From Parvibaculum sp. (GTDB taxonomy: Bacteria; Pseudomonadota; Alphaproteobacteria; Parvibaculales; Parvibaculaceae): 64,000 bases of DNA. The position numbers and the translations under genes are program-made. Location of the stretch: contig NZ_JAHBYN010000001.1 in assembly GCF_019635935.1 (NCBI RefSeq), forward strand, positions 2,757,532 through 2,821,531, written 5' to 3'. The notes beneath the pieces are model-generated. The model was given only the letters and a program-made list of their open reading frames with translations, was not told where the DNA came from and ran no database searches. Below are positions 17,414 through 24,816 of this stretch, in pieces (positions within the stretch are counted from its first letter, which is position 1; every line of letters starts with the position of its first letter).

Positions 17414-18211
17414 TCACCAGTCCCCCAGCACCAGCCCGACAACCGCCAGCGCCGCGATCGCCGCCGTGTCGGCGCGCATGATGCGCGGCCCGAGCGACAG
17501 CGCCGCCGTATCGCTCCGTGAGCGGAGCATCTCCCGCTCCTCGGGAGAAAATCCTCCTTCGGGCCCGACAAGCACGGCGAGCGGCGCCCCGCGCCAGCCT
17601 TCGCCCGCAAGCCGCTCAAGCGCCGCCCGCGCCGCGCCCGGCCGTTCGCCCTCGTCGCAAAAGAGAATGCGCCGCCCCGGCGCGACCGCGCTCCAGCGCT
17701 CCAGCAGGCTGCCGAGCTTCGCCGCCTCGCGCACCTCCGGCACCGCCACAAGCCCGCATTGCTCGGCCGCTTCCACGGCGTTGGCCTGCAACCGTTCGTC
17801 CTTCAGCCGCGTGACGACCGTGCGCGCCGTGATGACGGGCTGGATGACGGCCGCCCCCATCTCGGTCGCCTTCTGCGCGATGAAATCGAGCCGCGCCTTC
17901 TTGACCGGCGCAAAGAGCAGCCAGATATCGGGCAGCGGTTCCTGCGCCCGCGTCTGCGCGGCAAGTTCGAGCACGCAACGCTTCTTGTGCGGTTCAGCAA
18001 TCCGCGCCGCCCATTCCCCGTCTCGCCCGTTGAAGAGCAGCACGCCGTCGCCCGCGCCCATCCGAAGCACATTGACGAGATAATGCGATTGATCCGCCTC
18101 GAGCGTCAGCGATGCACCGCCGCGCAAATCCCCCTCGACAAAAAGCCGCGCCTTGCCGCTCGCGCAGCGCGGGTTGTCGTCGGTGTCGGGCGCGTCGTTG
18201 GGGCTGGTCAT
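17414..18211 (-). CDS. rsmE: 16S rRNA (uracil-1498-N3)-methyltransferase RsmE
   Basis: A 265-aa SPOUT methyltransferase methylating U1498 of 16S rRNA. The N-terminal PUA-like part has DQSHYLVNVLRMGAGD, the middle KKARLDFIAQKATEMGAAVIQP, and the SAM-binding trefoil knot LVGPEGGFSPEE followed by LSLGPRIMRADTA. These are diagnostic. The ATG at 18211 has GAGG 7 bp upstream. Precedes the MocA-type oxidoreductase. Confidence 0.93.
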   Translation of the reverse strand: MTSPNDAPDTDDNPRCASGKARLFVEGDLRGGASLTLEADQSHYLVNVLRMGAGDGVLLFNGRDGEWAARIAEPHKKRCVLELAAQTRAQEPLPDIWLLFAPVKKARLDFIAQKATEMGAAVIQPVITARTVVTRLKDERLQANAVEAAEQCGLVAVPEVREAAKLGSLLERWSAVAPGRRILFCDEGERPGAARAALERLAGEGWRGAPLAVLVGPEGGFSPEEREMLRSRSDTAALSLGPRIMRADTAAIAALAVVGLVLGDW

Positions 18212-18378
18212 GATGTCCTCAAACGTTCCTCTTCTTGTAAGGTGCGCACGTCCGCAACCCAAAACAAATTTGTCACCCCGGCGAAAGCCGGGGCCCATTG
18301 GTTCCCTCAGCAAGTGCGATTGCACGCGGCGGCGGCCACGCGTTTCCTTTCCCGCACAACTTCGCTACCGTCTCGCCC

Positions 18379-18873
18379 ATGCGCCCCCGTCCCACAGCCC
18401 GCGTCCTGCTCTTCGACACAACGAACCGCCTGCTGCTGATCCGCATGCACGACCCCGCGGTCGGCGGCGCCGATGGCGCGGTTCTGCGCGATGCCTACTG
18501 GGTGACGATCGGCGGCGAAATCGAGCCCGGCGAAACGCCGGAAGAGGCCGCGCGCCGCGAACTCGCCGAGGAAACGGGGCTCACGGATGCCCGCCTCGGC
18601 CCCAATGTGTGGTACACGGAGCATGTCCTGACGGTCGGCGGCGAGAAGCGGCTGCTGCAGGAACATTTCTTCATCGCCCATACCGGCAAATCGGAGCTCG
18701 CCACCGCCGGCTGGACCGGTCTCGAACGCGCGGTCATCCGCGACATGCGCTGGTGGGCGCTGCCGGACCTCATGGCGAGCGAGGATATCTTTTTTCCCTC
18801 CTCGCTCCGGCGTCACCTGCCGGCACTGCTCGAAAGCGGCTCACCTTCGGGCGTCATCCGGATCGAACCCTGA
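18379..18873 (+). CDS. Nudix hydrolase
   Basis: A 164-aa protein with a complete Nudix box (Gx5Ex7REUxEExGU) reading GEIEPGETPEEAARRELAEE then TGL, near residues 49-71. It hydrolyses nucleoside diphosphates linked to another moiety; the specificity is unknown. MRPRPTARVLLFDTTNRLLL is a normal family start at ATG 18379, and an upstream extension to 18298 has no support. No partner gene; a repeated TGACAG module follows. Confidence 0.88.
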   Translation: MRPRPTARVLLFDTTNRLLLIRMHDPAVGGADGAVLRDAYWVTIGGEIEPGETPEEAARRELAEETGLTDARLGPNVWYTEHVLTVGGEKRLLQEHFFIAHTGKSELATAGWTGLERAVIRDMRWWALPDLMASEDIFFPSSLRRHLPALLESGSPSGVIRIEP

Positions 18874-18958
18874 AAATCTGTACTGGCGGTAACGACGAGA
18901 AGATTGCCTTGGAGGCAACTCTGGTTGAATCGCGTTCAAGCCGTTGCCAACACGGCAA

Positions 18959-19130
18959 ACGGGGGATAAACCGGTTCGCCTGTGTTCCGGCTCGCCATGC
19001 TGCATTGCCAAAGAGAAATTCGCCTGCCCGGCCCGAAAACCGGGGATAAGTTCGCGCGTGACAGATCTTTGACAGTTCGGTGACAGGGGGTGCTTTGAGG
19101 CCCGATTCCGCTGTCACAATCGCTGTCACA
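18959..19130. repeat. Phased TGACAG/GGGGATAA module, copy 1
   Basis: TGACAG occurs at 19059, 19070 and 19081, exactly 11 bp apart, followed by inverted CTGTCA at 19111 and 19123. GGGGATAA occurs at 18962 and 19042. The 19-mer at 19068-19086 and the 15-mer at 19038-19052 recur exactly at 57112-57130 and 57036-57050. The helical phasing suggests cooperative protein binding on one DNA face. No gene is supported in 18874-19211. Confidence 0.6.
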
Positions 19131-19182
19131 AATCCCCGTCCGGTCCCGCCATGGCATCATGCCGGCATACCGAATCGAAGCG

Positions 19183-19210
19183 CCAGCCGAGTATCCCCAG
19201 CCGAGTATCC
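19183..19210 (+). repeat. Tandem 14-bp duplication just before ubiA start
   Basis: CCAGCCGAGTATCC is repeated exactly twice, ending 1 bp before the ubiA start codon, where a Shine-Dalgarno would normally be. No purine-rich ribosome-binding site is evident, so it may affect translation initiation. Confidence 0.75.
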
Positions 19211-19211
19211 G

Positions 19212-20129
19212 ATGACCGATCCCGCCCCCTCCGCCGTTGCCGACGCGCCCCCTGAAAACTGGGTGGACACGCGCGCCCCCGCTTTCGCGCGCCCCTTTCT
19301 GCGCCTCGCCCGCGCCGACCGGCCCATCGGCACATGGCTGTTGCTGCTGCCTTGCTGGTGGTCGGTTGCTCTGGCCACGGACGATTGGCGTTACGCCGGG
19401 CTGCTGGCGCTTTTCGCCGTCGGCGCCGTCGTCATGCGCGGCGCGGGCTGCACATATAACGACATCGTCGACCGCGACATCGACGCCGCCGTCGCGCGCA
19501 CGCGCTCAAGGCCCTTGCCCTCCGGTGCGGTCTCGTTGCGCGCCGCCTGGGCATTCCTTGCCGTGCAATGCCTCATCGGCCTTGCGGTCCTGCTCGCGCT
19601 CAATGCCTATGCCATATGGCTCGGTTTCGCTTCGCTCGCGCTGGTCGCGGTCTATCCGTTCATGAAGCGCATCACCGACTGGCCGCAAATCGTACTCGGC
19701 CTCGCCTTCAACTGGGGCGCGCTGATGGGATGGGCGGCCGTACACGGTTCGCTCGCCGCCGCGCCGCTTGCGCTTTATGCGGGCGCCGTTTTCTGGACGA
19801 TCGGCTACGACACGATCTATGCGCATCAGGATCGCGAGGACGACGCCATTGCCGGCGTGCGTTCGAGCGCGCTGAGGCTCGGGCCCGCAACCTACAAATG
19901 GATGTGGGTTTTCTACGGCGCGGCGCTGGCGGGCTTCGCCGCCGCCGGTGCGCTGGCGGGTCTCGGACTTCTCTTCTGGATCGGCCTCGCCGCCGCCGCC
20001 GCGCATCTCGTTCGCCAGATCCGGCGTCTCGACATCGACGATCCGTCCCTTTGTTTGCAGCTCTTTCGCGGCAATCGCGACTTCGGATTGATCTTGCTTG
20101 CCGCCATTGTCGCCGGGCAGTTCGTCTAG
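19212..20129 (+). CDS. ubiA: 4-hydroxybenzoate polyprenyltransferase
   Basis: A 305-aa inner-membrane prenyltransferase attaching the polyprenyl tail to 4-hydroxybenzoate in ubiquinone synthesis. Both Asp-rich motifs are present: NDIVDRDIDAAVARTRSRPL near residues 80-99 and the second DTIYAHQDREDD. About eight hydrophobic helices follow. The ATG at 19212 is immediately after the tandem 14-bp repeat. Its stop overlaps that of the convergent MFS gene by 4 bp. A ubiD homologue is also in this window (35310). Confidence 0.93.
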   Translation: MTDPAPSAVADAPPENWVDTRAPAFARPFLRLARADRPIGTWLLLLPCWWSVALATDDWRYAGLLALFAVGAVVMRGAGCTYNDIVDRDIDAAVARTRSRPLPSGAVSLRAAWAFLAVQCLIGLAVLLALNAYAIWLGFASLALVAVYPFMKRITDWPQIVLGLAFNWGALMGWAAVHGSLAAAPLALYAGAVFWTIGYDTIYAHQDREDDAIAGVRSSALRLGPATYKWMWVFYGAALAGFAAAGALAGLGLLFWIGLAAAAAHLVRQIRRLDIDDPSLCLQLFRGNRDFGLILLAAIVAGQFV

Positions 20130-21397
20130 CTGCCGGGCGGCTTCACATCGTCGAACTTGTCGACCTTCCTGAGCGCCGGAAAGAGCCACATCCACAAGCC
20201 GACAACGCCCAGAGTGCCGATGCCGCCGATCAGCACCGCCGGCACCGTGCCGAACAGCGCCGCCGACACGCCGGCGCGAAACTCGCCAAGCTCGTTCGAC
20301 GCGCCGATGAACAGCATTTCCACCGCCGTCACGCGGCCGAGCATCGGCTGCGGCGTTGCCAGCGGCACCAGCGTCGAACGGATGTTGACGCTCACCATGT
20401 CGGAGGCGCCCATCAGCGCAAGCGCCGCCAGCGTCAATCCGAAATCGCGCGACAACCCGAATACGATGGTCGCAATGCCGAACACCGCGACGCAGGCAAA
20501 CATGATGTGGCCCGTGCGCGCACGGATCGGCCGCCAGATCAGCATCAGGCTGACGCCAATGGCGCCCACGGCCGGCATGGCGCGCATGACGCCGAGCCCG
20601 GCCGGTCCGACCTCCAGAATGTCGCGCGCAAAAATCGGCAACAGCGCCGTCGCGCCGCCGAGCAGCACCGCGAAGAGGTCGAGCGAGATCGCGCCGAAGA
20701 CAATGGGCGTGCGGCGCATGAAGGAAATGCCGGCGGTAAGGCGATGCAATGCCGTGACGGCGGGTCCGTCCGGCAGCGGCGCGGGACGCGTTTTCATCGC
20801 CAGGAAAGCGACGGCAACGACGAGAAAGCTCGCCAGCGCCGTGCCATAGGCGGCGACCGGTCCGAAGATATAGAGAAAGCCGCCCAGCGCCGGTCCGACG
20901 ATCACCGAAATCTGGAAGGAGGACGAGCTGACCGCGATGGCGCGCGGCAATTGCAGCTTCGAGACAATGATAGGCACGAACGAGCGCGAGGCGGGCGCCA
21001 TGAAAGCGCGCCCCGTTCCGAACAGCGCCAGCGCGGCATAGAACCACAGCACCTCCGTCGTGCCGAGCAGCGACAGCGCGATCAGCCAGGCCGCCGCCGA
21101 AGCTTCGAGCAGCGCCGACGCCGCGACGATCAGCCTGCGGTCGATGCGGTCGGCGATGTCGCCGGCGGGCAGGGTGATCAGCACCATCGGCAGGAATTGC
21201 GCGAGGCCGACCATGCCGAGCGCCATCGCGCTCTCGGTCATGTCGTAGACCTGCCAGCCGACGGCGACCGACTGGATCATCATGGCAAGCGTGCCGAGGA
21301 AGCGCCCCGAAATGTAGAGCCGGAAGTCGCGCAGCCGGAAAAGTGCGGCGGCGCTGTCTTCTTCCGTGGACGGATGGTCGGGCGAGGCGGGGCTCAT
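20126..21397 (-). CDS. MFS transporter (EntS/MFS_3-like exporter)
   Basis: A 423-aa membrane protein with about twelve hydrophobic segments. FLGTLAMMIQSVAVGWQVYDMT in the first helices and the loop DRIDRRLIVAASALLEA (MFS motif A-like G/D-R-x-DRR) mark the MFS_3/EntS exporter group. Substrate unknown; drugs or siderophores are usual for the family. The start ATG lies at 21397. Convergent with ubiA. Confidence 0.85.
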   Translation of the reverse strand: MSPASPDHPSTEEDSAAALFRLRDFRLYISGRFLGTLAMMIQSVAVGWQVYDMTESAMALGMVGLAQFLPMVLITLPAGDIADRIDRRLIVAASALLEASAAAWLIALSLLGTTEVLWFYAALALFGTGRAFMAPASRSFVPIIVSKLQLPRAIAVSSSSFQISVIVGPALGGFLYIFGPVAAYGTALASFLVVAVAFLAMKTRPAPLPDGPAVTALHRLTAGISFMRRTPIVFGAISLDLFAVLLGGATALLPIFARDILEVGPAGLGVMRAMPAVGAIGVSLMLIWRPIRARTGHIMFACVAVFGIATIVFGLSRDFGLTLAALALMGASDMVSVNIRSTLVPLATPQPMLGRVTAVEMLFIGASNELGEFRAGVSAALFGTVPAVLIGGIGTLGVVGLWMWLFPALRKVDKFDDVKPPGS

Positions 21398-21561
21398 CGA
21401 TGGACCGGCGTTTCGAGGTTCGCGGATTTATGCCTGAGGACAATAAGCGAGTCGCTCCCTTTCCCGCGCAACCCGCTATGCGCTTTTGACGCAGTCCGTG
21501 CCACTTGAATTTTTGCACTGCATGGCTAGATATGCTGCAACGCAACATTAGGAGGCATCCC

Positions 21562-21732
21562 ATGAACAAGATGCTGAGAGAATGGCTCCACCAGGCCGCC
21601 ATCGCCGCGGCCGCCTTCAGCGGCCAGCCGCATTGGCAGGACGCCGGAGAACGGCGTGCGGCGCCAGCCAAAAAGCCGATTGAAAACAAGCCCTTGAGTG
21701 GCTTCGGCCCGGTCTTCAGCCCGGCCGATTGA
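21562..21732 (+). CDS. Small 56-aa protein of unknown function
   Basis: A short frame with a near-perfect ribosome-binding site (AGGAGG, 7 bp before the ATG). The product starts MNKMLREWLHQAAIAAAAF, a possible amphipathic or short membrane-inserting helix, and continues with a Lys/Pro-rich tail ending FGPVFSPAD. No family recognised. It sits between the MFS start and a TetR operator and has its own upstream region with TGCA-rich repeats (about 21510-21545). Confidence 0.55.
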   Translation: MNKMLREWLHQAAIAAAAFSGQPHWQDAGERRAAPAKKPIENKPLSGFGPVFSPAD

Positions 21733-21792
21733 GGCCGCGCCACGGCGGGCAGAGACGCGTCGGGACTGCGCCACTACGCTTGACGCCGGCCC

Positions 21793-21808
21793 ATGAACCA
21801 TGGTTCAT
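21793..21808. promoter_or_regulatory. Palindromic TetR operator
   Basis: A perfect 16-bp palindrome, ATGAACCATGGTTCAT, lies 29 bp upstream of the TTG start of the tetR gene. Its position and symmetry are typical of autoregulated TetR operators controlling a tetR-effector operon. Confidence 0.75.
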
Positions 21809-21836
21809 TCTTTGCGAATGAATTGAGGTTCACATC

Positions 21837-22493
21837 TTGGCCTATCGCCAGACAGACAAGGTTTCAGCCCGGCTCGCCGAGACGCGGCGCGGCATTCTCG
21901 ATGCCGCGCGCGATCTCGTGGCGGAAGGCGGCTTCGCGGCGGCGCAGGTGAGTGAAGTTGCGCGCCGCGCCGGCATCGCCACCGGCACGATCTATCGCTA
22001 CTTCTCGTCCAAGGAAGAACTCTGCCGCCAGATCTTTCGCGAAGTTTCGGCGCAGGAGATGGACAGGCTCGCCCTCATCGCGGCAAGCGATGCGCCGGCG
22101 CGCACACGTCTGGTCGAAGTGCTGCAAACCTTCGCCGGCCGCGCCATCCGCGGACGCCGCCTCGCCTATGCGTTGCTCGCCGAGCCGGTCGACGCCAATC
22201 TTGCCGAGGAACGCGCCTTCTTCCGTCGTACCCATGCCGAAATTTTCGCGCGCATCCTCGAAGACGGGATCGCGTCGGGCGAACTTCCCGAAACGAATGT
22301 GAAGATCGCGGCCGCCTGCATCGCCGGCGCCATCCCGACGGCGCTGATCGGACCGCTCGCGCCGCAATCGCACGAACTCGATGAAAACCCCGACCGCGTC
22401 GTCGACGAAATTGTCGCCTTCTGCCTTGCCGGCGTCGGCGCGGGCCTGCCCGAACGGAAAGCCGGAAAGATCGAACGGAGAGCAAAAGCATGA
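21837..22493 (+). CDS. TetR family regulator of the desaturase operon
   Basis: A 218-aa regulator with helix-turn-helix RRGILDAARDLVAEGGFAAA / VARRAGIATGTIYRYFSSKEEL at residues 15-60. Translation starts at TTG 21837, with GAGG at the right distance upstream; no ATG is suitable. It overlaps the desaturase start by 4 bp (ATGA), so the two are coupled. The perfect palindrome upstream is the likely operator. Regulation of unsaturated fatty acid or acyl-CoA metabolism is inferred from the neighbour. Confidence 0.87.
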   Translation: MAYRQTDKVSARLAETRRGILDAARDLVAEGGFAAAQVSEVARRAGIATGTIYRYFSSKEELCRQIFREVSAQEMDRLALIAASDAPARTRLVEVLQTFAGRAIRGRRLAYALLAEPVDANLAEERAFFRRTHAEIFARILEDGIASGELPETNVKIAAACIAGAIPTALIGPLAPQSHELDENPDRVVDEIVAFCLAGVGAGLPERKAGKIERRAKA

Positions 22494-23509
22494 GCACGGC
22501 CAGCGAACTTTTCACACCCGCGCAACTCGCGATTGTGCGCCAGCGCTCCGATTGGCGCGGCGCCTTTCAGGTCGCGCATGCCTGGACCGTTATCTTTGGC
22601 GCGATGGCGGTCTTCGTCGCCTTCCCCAATCCGCTGACCTACATCCTCGCGGTCGCGATCATCGGTGCGCGCCAGCTCGGCCTCGCGATCCTGATGCATG
22701 ACGGCGCGCACGGCATCCTGACGCACAACCAGAAGCTCAACATGTTTCTGAGCCAGTGGCTCTGCGCCTATCCGATGATGGCCGAGACGCTGGCCTATCG
22801 CCGCTATCACCTTCAGCATCACGCGCATACGCAGCAACCCGAGGATCCGGACCTCGTGCTCTCGGCGCCGTTTCCGATCACGCGCAAGAGCTTCCGCCGC
22901 AAGATGATCCGCGACCTGACCGGTCAGACCGGCTATCAGCAGCGCAAGGCGCAGATCATGAATGCGCTCGGCAAGGCCGAATGGCCGCTCAGGCAGCGTC
23001 TCGAACATTATTGGACAAAACTCGGCCGCGCCACGGTGGCGCAGCTTGCGATCTTCGCGGTGCTCGCCGCCGCCGGCCACTGGTACCTCTATTTCGCGCT
23101 CTGGCTTGTGCCGTTCCTGACCTGGCAGCAGGCGATCACGCGCATCCGCAACATAGCCGAACATGCAATGGTGCCGGACGACAACGACCCCTTCCGTCAG
23201 GCGCGCACGACAAAGGCCGGCTGGCTCGAACGCGCCTTCATCGCGCCCTACTGGGTCAACTACCATGTCGAGCACCATCTGATGATGTGGGTGCCCTGCT
23301 ACAACCTGCCCAAGGCGCGCGCATTCCTGATCGCCAACGGCTTCGGTCCCCGCATCGAGACGAAGGGCAGCTACCGCGAGGTCATCCGCATGGCGACCTC
23401 GCGCCCCGACACCGACGACCGGCCGGGCAAGCTTGTGCACAATGCCCGCACGCGCCGCGTCGACGGCACGATGGGCGAAGGCTTCAAGCCTGCCGAGGAC
23501 GCAGCGTAA
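22490..23509 (+). CDS. Membrane fatty acid desaturase
   Basis: A 339-aa di-iron integral-membrane desaturase or hydroxylase. The three histidine boxes are complete: HDGAH (70-74), HLQHHAH (107-113) and HVEHHLM (about 257-263), with hydrophobic segments between. It would act on acyl lipids in the inner membrane and draw electrons from a ferredoxin or cytochrome not encoded here. It is co-translated with the preceding TetR gene. Specificity (desaturase, carotenoid or sterol-type hydroxylase) is not determined, but fatty acid desaturase is the best fit. Confidence 0.87.
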   Translation: MSTASELFTPAQLAIVRQRSDWRGAFQVAHAWTVIFGAMAVFVAFPNPLTYILAVAIIGARQLGLAILMHDGAHGILTHNQKLNMFLSQWLCAYPMMAETLAYRRYHLQHHAHTQQPEDPDLVLSAPFPITRKSFRRKMIRDLTGQTGYQQRKAQIMNALGKAEWPLRQRLEHYWTKLGRATVAQLAIFAVLAAAGHWYLYFALWLVPFLTWQQAITRIRNIAEHAMVPDDNDPFRQARTTKAGWLERAFIAPYWVNYHVEHHLMMWVPCYNLPKARAFLIANGFGPRIETKGSYREVIRMATSRPDTDDRPGKLVHNARTRRVDGTMGEGFKPAEDAA

Positions 23510-23588
23510 GGAACCTCGCCTTTGCCGGCGTTGGCCTGCGTGCTAAGTCTCTCCCAACAGCTATTCGCATGGGGGGAGAGAGACGCTC

Positions 23589-24668
23589 ATGGCCGACAAC
23601 CGGGCCGCAAATCAGGCCGCCGAAGAAACCACGGCAATCCGCGAGGCGCATCGCTTCGATGTAAAGGGCCTCGAAGCCTGGTGCCGCGACGCCGTGGAAG
23701 GCTTCGGCGGCGCGCTTGATGTCCGCCAGTTCGAGGGCGGTCAGTCCAATCCCACATTCCTGCTGACGACGACCGGCGCCGGCGGCGGCAAGCGCTATGT
23801 GATGCGCAAGAAGCCGCCCGGGCAATTGCTCGCCAGCGCCCACCAGGTCGACCGCGAATACCGCGTGATGAAGGCGCTCGCCGAAACCGATGTGCCCGTG
23901 CCGCATATGTATGCGCTTTGCGAGGACGACAGCGTCATCGGAACGTCCTTCTATGTGATGGACTATCTCGAAGGCCGCGTCTTCCGCGAGTCGGTCATGC
24001 CGGACGCGACGGAAGCGGAGCGCCGCGCGGTCTATGCCAATCTCGCCGAAAACCTCGCGAAGCTCCACAAGGTCGACTACGAAAAAGTCGGCCTCGGCGA
24101 TTTCGGCAAGCCCGGGAATTATTTTGAACGGCAGATCGGCCGCTGGATCAAGCAATATCGCGGCGCGCAGACGGCCGACGTGCCGGCGATGGAAGAACTC
24201 ATCAACTACCTGCCGGCGCATATTCCCGCCGAGCCGTCGGTAACGATCGCGCATGGCGACTACCGCCTCGGCAACACGATGTTTCATGCGACCGAGCCGC
24301 GCATGATCGCCGTGCTCGATTGGGAACTCTGCACCATCGGCCATCCATTTGCCGATGTCGCTTATGCCTGCATGTACGATCTTCTGGGCGTCGCCGGCGG
24401 TGCGACCGCGGTCGACCGGACGAAAACGCCCGGCGTGCCCACCGAGCAGGAATTCGTCGCCGAATATTGCCGCCATGCGGGCCGCGACGGCATTCCGCAC
24501 TGGAACTTCTATCTCGCTTTCTCGATGTTCCGTCTCGCCTCCATCAGCCAGGGCGTCTACAAGCGCGGGCTCGATGGCAATGCGAGTTCCGAGCGCGCCA
24601 TGACGCTCGGCGATTCTTGCCGAATGCTGGCCGACCACGCATGGGACATTGTGCAGCGGCCAGCCTGA
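23589..24668 (+). CDS. Aminoglycoside phosphotransferase-like (ACAD10 N-terminal type) protein, paralogue 1
   Basis: A 359-aa protein-kinase-like phosphotransferase (APH family). It has FEGGQSNPTFLL, the Lys-containing VMRKKPPG, the catalytic HGDYRLGN (about 220-227) and the metal-binding IAVLDWEL. Proteins of this type are fused to acyl-CoA dehydrogenases in eukaryotic ACAD10/11, where phosphorylation of 4-hydroxyacyl-CoA has been described, and occur beside acyl-CoA dehydrogenase genes in bacteria. A role in hydroxy-fatty-acid catabolism is therefore inferred. GGGGGGAGAGAG precedes the ATG. A paralogue with many shared motifs is at 51561. Confidence 0.82.
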   Translation: MADNRAANQAAEETTAIREAHRFDVKGLEAWCRDAVEGFGGALDVRQFEGGQSNPTFLLTTTGAGGGKRYVMRKKPPGQLLASAHQVDREYRVMKALAETDVPVPHMYALCEDDSVIGTSFYVMDYLEGRVFRESVMPDATEAERRAVYANLAENLAKLHKVDYEKVGLGDFGKPGNYFERQIGRWIKQYRGAQTADVPAMEELINYLPAHIPAEPSVTIAHGDYRLGNTMFHATEPRMIAVLDWELCTIGHPFADVAYACMYDLLGVAGGATAVDRTKTPGVPTEQEFVAEYCRHAGRDGIPHWNFYLAFSMFRLASISQGVYKRGLDGNASSERAMTLGDSCRMLADHAWDIVQRPA

Positions 24669-24684
24669 ACCGCCGAAAACAAGG

Positions 24685-24699
24685 TTAAGCCCTCCTTAA
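24685..24699. promoter_or_regulatory. CtrA-type binding site
   Basis: TTAAGCCCTCCTTAA fits the TTAA-N7-TTAA consensus exactly and lies inside the inverted repeat GTTAAG-N5-CTTAAC. It is about 120 bp upstream of the histidine kinase start; a further GTTAAA is at 24724. CtrA regulation is inferred from the consensus. Confidence 0.55.
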
Positions 24700-24816
24700 C
24701 GTATATTCCCGATTCAAGGGAACGTTAAACAAATCCCCCTAGCATTTACCTCGTTACGGGCGAACCGATCGCCCGCATGAAGGTGGCCGGCGACGAGCCG
24801 GATGTGGGGAGCAGGG

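Noticed and set aside
18959..19130. GGGGATAA boxes considered as DnaA boxes of a replication origin
   Set aside because: They do not match TTATCCACA closely enough, and no replication initiator gene or AT-rich unwinding region is nearby.
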